Below, piece after piece: positions 1 to 10,869 of a stretch of DNA of 64,000 nt (within the stretch, counting starts at the first letter, position 1; the number at the start of each line of letters is the position of its first letter). Origin of the DNA: Hysterangium stoloniferum (taxonomy: Eukaryota > Basidiomycota > Agaricomycetes > Hysterangiales > Hysterangiaceae). The notes beneath the pieces are model-generated. The model had not been told where the DNA came from, searched no databases, and saw nothing but the letters and a program-made list of their open reading frames with translations. The stretch lies in assembly GCA_015178975.1 (NCBI GenBank), contig WHVD01000046.1, positions 496,001 to 560,000 of the forward strand, in the 5' to 3' direction. A program made the translations under genes and the position numbers.

Positions 1-3000
1 TTGGCGTGAAAGAGCTTGCATCTGGCGGGGATTCCCCTACCGTCGAGTAAGTCGGTTGATTAAAAACTAACGAGGGAATCCTCACATGTTCCATGTTCTA
101 CTTCTAGCATTGTCGCCATTCACGGCCTGGACGGGCATCGTGAGGCGTCCTTCACGGCCCCTAACGGTGTTCTCTGGCTTCGTGATCTATTACCGGAAAC
201 ACTTCCCAACGCCAGGATTCTGACCTACGGCTATGATGCACGCACTCGTGGCGTGAATCGATCCAACCAAGCTCTCTATGACTTATCGATCGACTTCATC
301 GCTAAATTGTCTAGTTTCAGAGTGTATACAAATACGGATGTATGTTATTGGCCTTGAGCAAATGACAGTCTCGATGAAGTATTTATTTTTAGGCGAGGCC
401 ACTGATCTTCATTGCCCATAGTTTCGGTGGCATAATGCTGAAAAAGGTATGTCAAATTATTTCACAACCCACTCCCCGAAACCTTATCCCCATCTTTTTA
501 AGGCTCTTATACATGCAAATGCGACCCATATTAAACACCTACCTGCGCACAAAGCTGTTGAAGTGTCAACCTATGGTATCATTTACTTGGGGACGCCTCA
601 CCAAGGGATTGATATTACTGACTGGACGCGATCGCTTTTGAGATGCTTTTCAATTACCTCTCTGGCCGATGGCCCAATTATGAAACACTTGGGGTTGCAT
701 TCTGAAACGTTACAACAACTGATGGCTGAATACACAGCCATCAGTGGCAGATTTCAAACCGTCTTTTGTTATGAGACCTATGATACTCTGGGACCGGGTG
801 CAACAGGTGTAAGTAGTTCTTTACATTTCCTAGAGTCCTTTTTATCTTTAATCAAACCATCGAAGCATGTTCCTGTCATCTCTGCTGTTGTCCAGGGATC
901 TGTTAAAACTGAGGTCATTGCCATCCACAAGGATCACCTGGGACTGGCCCAGTTTTGTTCAGTATTGGACAATGAATATAGTATTCTCACTGAGCACCTT
1001 CTACTAATGGCCAGGCAGGCACCAGCTGCTATTCTCAAATATTGGGAAAAACACAATCCGACTTTGTGCAAAGGCTATCAGTGGTCCAACAACCCTGGTA
1101 TGATGCTTCATATCTTAGCAAGTTTGATGAATTAAAGAAAATCTTCAGAGACCAAGGAACTCCGTCTAGATATTTATAAATGGTTATCTGCCCCAGATCC
1201 ATCGAGTCATTTAAATGCTGCAAAAGAGCAGTGCCTGGCAAATACAGGGTCTTGGTTTATCAATGGTGCACAATTCACAAAATGGAAGGAAGGCATTAAC
1301 CAATGTCTCTGGATCTATGGATCTCGTATGTTTAATTACTTTTGTGGGTTGCTCCTCGCTTAATATTCAACTCTAGCAGGATCTGGTAAAACAATCTTAT
1401 GGTGATTTTATATCCTTTATCTCCAAGAAACACATTAGCTAAGAATTGGCCCCTAACTGTAGTTCATCAATCATTGGCAACATTCAAAACCTCTGTCATA
1501 ATTACCAATCCCAAGCTATAGTCTACTTCTTTTTTGATTCTAGGGACTCACAACAGGCCTTTCAATCGCATCACAACTTAGTCAAATCTCTCATAAAGCA
1601 ACTGATCTCAGTCTGCTTTGATCTTCCAAACTGTTTAGTTCAGATCTATAAAGATGGCACCCAACAACTATCTCTCATGGATCTTGAAAAAACACTTTGT
1701 GATTTACTTGCCCTGTTCAATAAGGTTTATATTATTTTGGATGCACTTGATGAATGCTCAGGATATCTAAGAGTACTCAAATGGCTAAAAGAGTTACTTG
1801 TTCAAAGTGGCCTGAAACTACACATTCTAGTGACAACTCGACCTGAAGAGTCTATTCAAAGGGAGTTAGGTATTATGGGCTCAGAATGCTTGTCACTGCA
1901 CGAGCAGCATGCCAATGATGATATTGCTTCTTATATTCAGACTACATTAAAGACACAATTTTCATTTTCATTGATGGATCAAAGTCTTCATGACAATATT
2001 TTTAGGACACTCAATGATCAGGCAGAAGGCATGTAAGTGACATATATTTATTTTAGTTTCCTGAAATATTGTAACATTGGCATTTCAACTTTGTTTCAGG
2101 TTCAGATGGGTAGCCTTGCAACTTGAGGAGCTCTCTACCTGCTATAGTGATGGGGACCTAGAGGACCAGCTGAGAAGACTGCCTGCCACTCTAGATGAAA
2201 CTTACAGCAGGATAATACACAAGATTCCCAAGAGACTGCAAGAAGATGCCTTGAAATTCTTAAAGTGGCTTGCCTTTTCTTTTGAGCCCTTGACAACCAG
2301 AGAGTTGGTTCAAATAATGGGAATAAATATGGATTATGAGATTGGTGGTACAACTTCTCCTTTTAATTACCAACGTGTATATCGTGATCCAAATCACATT
2401 GTCAGTGTCTGCAGTGGTCTTGTCCTTCATTCAGGAGGTGAGTATTGTAAGATGTGTAATAATTAGAGCAATGGGATATAAATTAATACTTAGACAAAAT
2501 CAAATTGGCACATTTTTCAGTAAAGGAGTATCTAATGGATAGTTCCATTGGAGGACGACCATCAAGCTTTCACCTTGAAAAGCAATTATCACACAGTCAC
2601 ATAACTAAAATGTGTCTAATCTATTTACTGCAGTTTCAGGACTTTTTGACTGCATCCACAAGAAATGAACAGAATATTAAAGAGGATCATCACTTGACAA
2701 GATACAGTGGGATTTGGTGGATTGTACATGCAAACATTAGTGGGAGTGATTCATTAAAAAGTTATCACAATTTGATAATGAAGGTTTTTGAAGAAAGAAG
2801 TCAGCAATTTGAACTTTGGAGCAAAATTTGGTTAGAGACTCAGTGGAAGAGAGGAAGGAGATTGGCACCAGTGATGATACCATTAGGTTTAGCCACATTC
2901 AATGGCTTTTGTGATGTGACCAGAGAATTGCTGGAAGGGGGTGCTGATCTCAATTTCCAGGGAGGTCATTATGGCACAGCACTTGGCACAGCAGCATCTG

Positions 3001-6000
3001 GGGGTCACATGGAAGTGGTCCAGGTCCTCCTTACCCATGGTGCTGATCCCAATGTCCAGGGAGGTTATTATGGCACAGCAATTGAAACAGCTGCATACTG
3101 GGGCCATGTGGAAGTTGTCCAGGCCCTCATGGCCCATGGTGTTGATCCCAATGTCCAGGGAGGTCATTATGGCACAGCACTTGCAGCAGCTGCATTCAGT
3201 GGTCACATGGGAGTGGTCCAGGCCCTCCTTGCCCAAGGTGCTAATCCCAATATTCAGGGAGGTACTGATGGCACAGCACTGATAGCAGCTGCATCCAGGG
3301 GTCACATTGAAGTGGTCCAGACCCTTCTTGCCCATAATGCTAATCCCAATGTCCAGGGAGGTCCTGATGGCACAGCACTTGTAGCAGCTGCATCTGAGGG
3401 TCACATGGAAATGGTCCAGGTCCTCCTTGCACATGGTGCTGATCCCAATATCAAGGGAGGATATGATGAGACAGCATTGGTAGCAGCTGCATCCAGGGGT
3501 CACATGGAAGTCCTCCTTGTCCAAGGTGCTGATCCCAATGTTCAACGACGTCATTATGGCACAGCACTTGGCACAGCAGCATCTGGGGGTTACATGGAAG
3601 TGGTCCAGGTCCTCCTTACCCATGGTGCTGATCCCAATGTCCAGGGAGGTTATTATGGTACAGCAATTGAAACAGCTGCATACTGGGGCCATGTGGAAGT
3701 TGTCCAGGCCCTCATTGCCCATGGTGTTGATCCCAATGTTCAGGGAGGTGCTTATGGCACAGCACTTGTAGCAGCTGCATCCAGGGGTCACATGGGAGTG
3801 GTCCAGGCCCTCCTTGCCCAAGGTGCTGATCCCAATATTCAGGGAGGTGCTGATGGCACAGCACTGATAGCAGCTGCATCCAGGGGTCACATTGAAGTGG
3901 TCCAGACCCTTCTTGCCCATAGTGCTAATCCCAATCTACAGGGAGGTCCTGATGGCACACCACTTGTAGCAGCTGCATCTGAGGGTCACATGGAAATGGT
4001 CCAGGCCCTCCTTGCACATGGTGCTGATCCCAATATCAAGGGATATGATGGGACAGCATTGATAGCAGCTGCATCCAGGGGTCACATGGAAGTGGCCAAG
4101 ACCCTCCTTGTCCAAGGTGCTGATCCCAATATTCAGGGAGGTGCTGATGGCACAGCACTTGTAGCAGCTGCATCCAGGGGTCACATGCAAATGGTCCAGG
4201 TCCTCCTTGTACATGGTGCTGATCCCAACATCAAGGGAGGTTATGATGGCACAGTACTGATAGTAGCTGCATCCAGGGGTCACATTGCAGTAGTGCAGGC
4301 TCTCCTTACACAAGGTGCTGATCCCTATGCTCAGGGAGGTGCTGGTGGTACAGCACTTCTAGTAGCTGCATGCATGGGCCACCTGGAAGTGGTGCAGGCC
4401 CTCCTTGCCAAAGGTGCTGATCCCAATATCCAGGGAGGTGCTGGCACAGCACTTGTAGCAGCTGCATCCAGGGGTCACATTGAAGTGGTGCAGGCCCTCC
4501 TTACACAAGGTGCTGATCCCAATGCTCAGGGAGGTGCTGATGGTACAGCACTTCTAGTAGCTGCATGCATGGGCCACCTGGAAGTGGTGCAGGCCCTCCT
4601 TGCCAAAGGTGCTGATCCCAATATCCAGGGAGGTGCTGGCACAGCACTTGTAGCAGCTGCATCCAGGGGTCACATTGAAGTGGTGCAGGCCCTCCTTACA
4701 CAAGGTGCTGATCCCAATGCTCAGGGAGGTGCTGATGGCACAGCACTTGTAGCAGCTGCATGCATGGGCCACATGGAAGTGGTCCAGGCCCTCCTTACCA
4801 AAGGTGCTGATCCCAATATTCAGGGAGGTGCTGATGGCACAGCACTTGTAGCAGCTTCATCCATGAATCACAGGGAAGTGGTGCAGACACTCCTTGCACA
4901 TGGTGCTGATCCCCATGTCAAGGGAGGTTATTATGGCACCCCACTTGCAGCAGCAGTATCTGGGAATCACATGGAAGTGGTTCAGGCCCTGCTTGCCCAC
5001 GGTGCTGATCCCAATGTCGAGAGAGGTCATTATGGCACACCACTTGCAGCAGCGGCATCCGGGAGTCACATGGATGTGGCCCAGGCCCTCCTTGCCCATG
5101 GTGCTGATCCCAATGTTGAGGGAGGTTATTATGGCACACCAGTTGCAGCAGCATCATACCAGGGTAACATGGACATGGTCCAGGCCCTCCTTGCCCATGG
5201 TGCTGATCCCAATGTCCAGGGAGGTCATTATGGCACACCACTTGCAGCAGCATCATACAAAGGTCACATGGATATCTTCAAGGCCCTCCTTGCCCATGGT
5301 AGTGATCCCAATGTTCAGGGAGGTCATTATGGCACACCACTTGCAGCAGCATCATACCAGGGTCGTGTGGACATGGTCCAGGCCCTCCTTGCCCATGGTG
5401 CTGATCCCAATGTCCAGGGAGGTCATTATGGCATGGCACTTGCAGCAGCATCATACCAGGGTCACCTGGAGGTGTTTCAGGCCCTCCTTGCCCATGGTGC
5501 TGATCTCAATGTCCAGGGAGGTCATTATGGCACAGCACTTGCTGCAGCATCTTTCAGGGGTCACATGGAAGTGGTGCAGGTCCTCCTTACCCAAGGTGCT
5601 GATCCCAATGTTCAGGGAGGTGTTGATGGCCCGGCACTTGTGGCAGCTGCATCAATGGGTCATTTGGAAGTGGTTCAAGGCCTCATTACCCATGGTGCTG
5701 ATCCCAATGTCCAGGGAGGTCATTATGGCATGGCACTTGCAGCAGCATCATACCAGGGTCACCTGGAGGTGTTTCAGGCCCTTCTTGCCCATGGTGCTGA
5801 TCCCAATGTCCAGGGAGGTCATTATGGCACCCCACTTGCAGCAGCATCATACCAGGGTCACATGGACATGGTCCTGGCCCTCCTTGCCCATGGTGCTGAT
5901 CCCAATATTGTGGGAGGTCATTATGGCACATCACTTGCAGCAGCATCATACCAGGGTCATGTGGACATGGTCCAGGCCCTCCTTGCCCATGGTGCTGATC

Positions 6001-6719
6001 CCAATGTCCAAGGAGGTCATTATGGCATGGCACTTGCAGCAGCATCATACCAGGGTCACATGGAAGTGTTTCAGGCCCTTCTTGCCCATGGTGCTGACCT
6101 CAATGTCCAGGGAGGTCATTATGGCACAGCACTTGCTGCAGCATCTTCCAGGGGTCACATGGAAGTGGTGCAGGCCCTCCTTACCCAAGGTGCTGATCCC
6201 AATGTTCAGGGAGGTGTTGATGGCACAGCACTTGTAGCAGCTGCAGCCACCAGTCATTTGGAAGTGGTTCAGGGCCTCCTTGCCCATGGTGCTGATCCCA
6301 ATCTCCAAGGAGGTCATTATAGTACAGCACTTGAAACAGCTGCATACTGGGGCTGTATGGAAATGGTCCAGGCCCTCCTTGCACATGGTGCTGATCCCAA
6401 TGTGCAGGGAGGTCATTTTGGCACAGCACTTGGCACAGCATCATACAAGGGTCACATGGAAGTCTCCCAGGCCCTCCTTGCCCATGGTGCTGACCCCAAT
6501 GTCCAAGGAGGTCATTTTGGCACTGCACTTGCAGCAGCATCATACAAGGGTCACATGGATATTGTCCAGGCCCTCCTTGCCCATGGTGCTGATCCCAATG
6601 TCCCAGGAGGTCATTATGGCACAGCACTTGCTGCAGCATCTTCCAGGGGCCACATGGAAGTGCTACAGGCCCTCCTTGCACAAGGTGCTGATCCCAATTT
6701 TCAGGGAGGTGCTGATTAG
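1..6719 (+). CDS. NOD-like receptor: alpha/beta hydrolase - NACHT - ankyrin repeats (5' partial)
   Basis: This is a fungal STAND/NLR protein, a family of cytosolic sensors linked to non-self recognition and programmed cell death. I read exons <1-46, 108-321, 393-446, 503-1097, 1149-1325, 1377-1401, 1463-2032, 2100-2437 and 2494-6719. All introns are GT-AG, 51-71 bp, and join in frame. The N-terminal part shows IVAIHGLDG, ILTYGYDA and IAHSFGG, the nucleophile-elbow pattern of the hydrolase domain found in fungal NLRs. A small exon joins to give the P-loop GSPGSGKT; IILDALDECSG is the Walker B; LVTTRPE and FRWVALQLEEL follow as in NACHT proteins. Residues from about nucleotide 2880 onward are 38 full ankyrin repeats of 33 residues plus a partial one. 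The frame is open throughout, so the gene looks functional. The start codon lies outside the window. The hydrolase call is inference from motifs; NACHT-ANK is firm. Confidence 0.93.
2920..6716 (+). repeat. Tandem ankyrin-coding repeat array, 99-bp unit
   Basis: There are 38 complete units of about 99 bp plus one partial. Each encodes LL-A-HGADPN-VQGG followed by a variable tail ending GHMEVVQA. A few units are one residue short (units 12, 16 and 18) and unit 6 lacks three residues. Larger blocks are duplicated: units 1-5 resemble 7-11, units 15-16 are almost identical to 17-18, and units 26-28 resemble 32-34. The phase never breaks. Long open frames on the opposite strand are a by-product of this periodicity. 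Confidence 0.95.
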
Positions 6720-7202
6720 TAGTTCTATATTTTGCCAACCCCAAGATCCACTAAGGTTATATTAACTACAATTTACCTTTACTAAGCATATTGACCAGTC
6801 TTTTTTCACTTTCCTGTCTTGACCTGTTGGATCACCTTCATGTTTCCCAAGTTGCCATCTAATGTACCTTCCTTCCTTTTGACCCCTAACCTTCCTAAGC
6901 CTCTTTCATTACTTGTTTACACCAATCTTGATCACAATATGACTTAACATAGTATCCAATCTTGGTCCCCCTTGGCCCTGAGATCATGGTAAGTGCTTGC
7001 TTGTTTGAAATAATGACAAGTCAACATTTTGCAATTGTGCAACACAGAAGTTGAAGCTACATCCTTCTGATATTTGTAATTCTTGGTCTTTGACACATAC
7101 TTTAACTGTTTTGCCTATCTGATCCTCAGAGCTGAGCTTCCTAGATAAAGTAAAATCCAAGACATTTTTGAACATTCTGGCTACTTTATTACCTATTTAA
7201 AG
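6720..7202. other. Intergenic / presumed NLR 3' UTR
   Basis: This is moderately AT-rich sequence after the NLR stop codon. I see no coding signal, RNA gene or repeat. It runs into the left end of a degenerate Gypsy LTR. Confidence 0.5.
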
Positions 7203-8621
7203 TGTTATGTTGCATGCCATGAGGTCAGAAGTCTGATGGGGTCCAAGTGGAAGGATGTGGCTTCAGCTTGTGTGCTGCACCCTCACAAAGTTTACCATCA
7301 GTGGTCCTTAAATTTTGAATGTATGAGAACTTAACAATCAGGAACCCAAACAGTGGTTGAACTGTCAGATCCCGAATTGATAGAGGGCCAAGAGAGAGAA
7401 GATTGGAGGTCTGTGTTAGGACACACACACAGGCCGGGTTTCCGGAGAAACCCGTGGGAAATCGGTAGGACTTGGCTTCAGCTTATAGGCTGTGCCCTCG
7501 CTAGATCGTGTTGTCCAATTTCAAACAGGCAGACGGGGGTCCCAGGGAGTCCAGGTGGGGTTCATGGGTCGTAGGTCGTAAGTCAGGGGTCGTGGGTTGT
7601 AAGTTGGAGGTCGTGGGTTGTGAGTCGAGATAGTTGAGAGAGATAGATGCGCCGGAGCCTGTGGGCTCCGACTAGTGCGAGCGATGTGAATCAAGTAAGG
7701 TTTTAGAGTGGAAAATGTTATTAGATTACTGGGGGGAATCTAAGCTAATTTTCTGACTGGATTGTATGTACAACATCTGCCAGTTTATATAGACCATGGA
7801 GTGAATGACATACCAAATCCAGTAATAATGAAACAAAACTAACAAAACATAAAACGGGAATAGTAAACACCAAATTGGTGTTAGGAATGGAATGGAATGG
7901 AGCGGAGTCCAAATCGTGACAAAGCATAACCCATAATGGGAAACGGAGCGGGAGCAGAGTCCTAAATCGTGACAGGTCATTTGACTAAAACGGGAACGGG
8001 GCTTGATTAGAGTGGTGACGGGATTCTGAACAGGGTCCGGTGACTGATGTGTGGGACAAAGACGGACATAGACAGAGACAGAGTCCAGGGGAAGTCTGGT
8101 GACTGATATGTGTTGTAATGAGGTCGAACGTAACTAGGCTTGACGTAATGGAGTCCGGGCGGGAAATCCTATAAACAGACAATTGGTGCTTGTAGCGCAT
8201 GGGGGCGTACAGGTTAGTGCCTGGAGTCCAGCAGGATTGTCTGGTCGTAACAGTCTGAGAGAAGAGTGAAAGGACTAGTAGAGTAACTAAGTTGATATTC
8301 TGATTGCTCTGTAACTACTTTACAGTTTGGTATATATGCAAATATATGGCATCTGAATATACTAATGTGGAGACAAGGAAACTACCTAAAATAGAACAAA
8401 GACTATCACTATTAGGAAAATACAATGGGTGTGGGTTTCCAATATTTGGGAAATACATATGAGGATGAAAGGACATAACATAACTGGACATACAGGTAGT
8501 ACTAATTGGGACATAAGGAACCAGCCCAAAAAGGAGATCTGGTATCTGATGGGAGTCCGAGGATGTGGAGTGATGTCAGGTGACTCAGGGTCCTTCAAGG
8601 TTCTGAGCACAGGTTGTAACA
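7203..8621 (-). repeat. Family B LTR (3' LTR of Gypsy copy G2b), interrupted by a solo LTR
   Basis: On the + strand it starts TGTTATG and ends GTTGTAACA. It matches the LTR at 40839-41584 at both ends and along its length, though it is diverged and shorter (about 575 bp after removing the 839-bp insertion and one target duplicate). Immediately to its right is GTACCTCCCC followed by ATTTGGCC. On the - strand this is the purine-rich tract that precedes the 3' LTR in G2 (41585 onward), so this is the 3' LTR of a minus-strand element. Confidence 0.75.
7414..8252 (-). mobile_element. Solo LTR, family A copy 1, TSD GTCTG
   Basis: This 839-bp LTR begins TGTTACGACC and ends CCTAACA when read on the - strand. 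Perfect 5-bp duplications GTCTG flank it (7409-7413 and 8253-8257). It sits inside the older family B LTR. It carries a TATATAA box (near 7790), the predicted RNA start sequence CAGTCAGAAAAT, a short run of 21-bp repeats (7567-7625), and the motif CTTGGCTTCAGCTTATAGGC (7471). It retains many CpGs and is close to the 19251 and 26056 copies, which suggests a recent insertion. No internal region remains, so it is an LTR-LTR recombination product. Confidence 0.93.
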
Positions 8622-8700
8622 GTACCTCCCCATTTGGCCGAATTCCCAAGGAGGCTGAAAAAACCATTTTTACATAAAGACTTGTCAGTAACCTGAGCAT

Positions 8701-9657
8701 GTGTCAAAGCATCAGGTGACCTGGCAGTTTAATCAAAAGTTGTACATAAGAGAAAAAAAGTGTTTTCTCCCTTTTTCTATTGCCATCATCACCCCCAATG
8801 GGACCCAGGCCTATGCCTACATTTCAGAAGAAGACTGTCATGACTTACAGCAGAATTCCAGGGCTCAAGGAAATGTGCTGTCAAATGGAGCAGTGTCAGC
8901 TACAGTGCAAGAAGGAGGAATGGGAGGAGGCAGAGGTATTAAGGGTTGCTGAGGTTGAGGGGGCTGAATGGAAAGTGAATGAGGTGGTGGCAGAAGTTGA
9001 GGGGTTGAAGAAGGAGGCAGAGGGACGAAAAGTGAGTAATTGTTTTGGCTCGGGTCTCCAACACATCTAACAATTACCAGCAGAAAGTGAAAAGTCTTTT
9101 GGACTCCGAGGAGGAGGATGAGGTGGGGTCTCCTAGCCCAAAGGTAAGAACAAGTTGTTCAGTGTGCCGATTATCTAACTTTTGATAGAAACACAAATGG
9201 GCCAATGAAATAGGGCCTGAGAATAATGTGAAATGCAATCAGTGTACTACATGCAAATAACCATGCCACAAGCAGAAGGGGCAGGGGGTGTACTTATTAT
9301 GAGTGTGCAACATCCAAGTTGGTGTGTCATTGGCTGGGGGCTGATGGGGTTTCTAATGCTCTGATTGAATGGCTCACTGAGGCCCTTGAAGAGAAGAACC
9401 ATCTGCAAAAGGTGTCCCAACTGGCACAGGGACAAGACTCCCAACTCCTTGTGTCAGAGATCTGTGGGGTCCGAGAGGAGTTGGGTCATATGAGGGCCCA
9501 ATTCCAAATGTATTTAGATATGAAGGCCAGGGAGTGGAACTCGGGAGATATGGAGGTTGAAGAGATGGAGAGTGCATCAGAGGCCGATGGTTCTTGGGTT
9601 GCACCAGGGTCCAAAGTGCAGGAGATTACCAAGGGGGGGATGAAACCTTGTAATTAA
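8701..9657 (+). pseudogene. Antisense accessory ORF of Gypsy copy G2b (Zn2Cys6-like, degraded)
   Basis: This gene lies on the + strand between the pol end and the 3' LTR of a minus-strand Gypsy copy. I read exon 1 ending at 9031 (GRK), intron 9032-9080, exon 2 at 9081-9143 (acidic, SEEEDE), intron 9144-9188, and exon 3 from 9189. Exon 3 holds a degraded cysteine cluster (GPENNVKCNQC, an in-frame TAA, a frameshift, then ECATSKLVC) and a helical tail with heptad-like leucines (ALEEKNHLQKVSQLAQ). It is collinear with the + strand ORF at 41758-42751, including both intron positions. The 5' part around 8780-8830 is frame-disrupted and the start codon is uncertain. The function is unknown; a DNA-binding role is inferred from the intact copy's Zn2Cys6 spacing. 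Confidence 0.6.
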
Positions 9658-9775
9658 TTATTTTTGAAAGGATCATTGATTTTACTTGGAAAGTGTTGGA
9701 AAAAGAAACATCTGTGTGACTTGAAGAATGAGGCAGAAGCAAAAAAGGTCAGAAAGGGATGGGATTCCGGGGGGT

Positions 9776-10860
9776 TCAGAGGGAATTCAAAGGCCCAGGT
9801 TTGCTCAGGTATGCTTGATGAAAATCTATGACCAATTCTGAGGTATTTCTGAGTTCTGTGGCAAGGATCCACAATGTTTCTTCATCTGTGTCTTCATAAC
9901 TGGTCCATTTGACCAAATAGAGAAGTTTGCAAGAACATCTGTGATTGTCTATTTTTGAATCAAGGATTTCTGATATTTTGAACTCAGGTTCTCTGTCAAT
10001 AATGATAGGTGGTGGAGGGGGTTGTATGTGGTCTGGTATAGTGTTAGCAACATGGGGTTCTAACATAGACACATGGAAGACTGGGTGCACTGTTCACATG
10101 TTGTTGGGAAGCTGAAGGGTCCATGACACTGTTCCGGCTTGTGCTATAATCTCAAAAGCACCTAAATACTTTTCAGTGAGCTTTTTGGATGGTCTAGTAG
10201 TTCGGAAGAACTCAGCATTTATGAAGACTTGGTCCCCAATCTTGTAGTTAGGAGATGGGAACTGATTCTTGTCTGTGGAACATTGATACCATTCTTGAGC
10301 TGATGCAATGTTCTTTTGGAGTTCCTGATGAAGTTCATCAAGATTCATGACGAAGTCTTGAGCTCAGGCTGAAGTGAGGTTGCATTCCAGGTGGATAGTG
10401 ACATTGGGGTTGTAGCCTTTATTTGCAAAGAAAGGCAAAATGCCAGTAGTGGCATTTGGGGCATTGTTATAAGCAAATTCACCAAGTGGTAGTAGTGATT
10501 TCCAATTATCCTGTTGATAGTTACAATAGATGTGGATGTATTATTCCAATGTTTGATTTGTGCATTCAGTTTGTCTGTCACCTTCCAGGTGATAACCCAA
10601 GGTAAAATGAAGTTTCATATTGAGTGCTTTTCCAAGTGACATAAAGAAGTGAGAGACAAACTCGGATCTGCAATTGGATGTGACATGTGATGGAATTCCG
10701 TGCTTGGAAAATATGTGAGTGACAAATAATTCCGCCAACTGTATGGATGTGATTGTGTCATAGGTGGGAATGAAAATACTTTGCTTGGAAAGCCGATCCA
10801 CAACAACTAGGACTGTGGTATAGGGGTAGTTAATGGACACACACATCCAACCTGCCTGTA
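9776..10860 (-). pseudogene. Ty3/Gypsy integrase C-terminal half with chromodomain (G2b pol fragment)
   Basis: Reading right to left, the core has VVVDRLSKQSIF and SNCRSEFVSHF, where the second catalytic Asp (SD-GSEF in relatives) is replaced by Asn. The ending GYHLEGDRQTECTNQTLE keeps the catalytic Glu. A frame change leads to the GPY/F-type linker (IGDQVFINAEFF, KLTEKYLGAFEI, 10094-10348) and a chromodomain (LLYLVKWTSYEDTDEETLWI, 9776-10090). Chromodomain integrases mark chromoviruses, which target insertion to modified chromatin. RT, protease and gag of this copy are missing: similarity stops near 10860, where an unrelated proline-rich sequence begins. It is homologous to 42837-45521. Confidence 0.85.
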
Positions 10861-10869
10861 AGAAATGAG

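Noticed and set aside
2889..3920. Long open frames on the - strand across the ankyrin array (and + strand frame 2 at 4894-6237)
   Set aside because: They arise because a 99-bp unit is divisible by three, so an open unit stays open in other frames. The peptides are Cys/Ile-rich or His/Trp-rich repeats without family resemblance, and the + strand frame carries the ankyrin domain.
7726..7980. Repeated 60-84 aa ORFs found at 7726, 19522, 26516 and related places
   Set aside because: They are chance frames within family A LTRs, recurring only because the LTR recurs. No start context or domain was seen.
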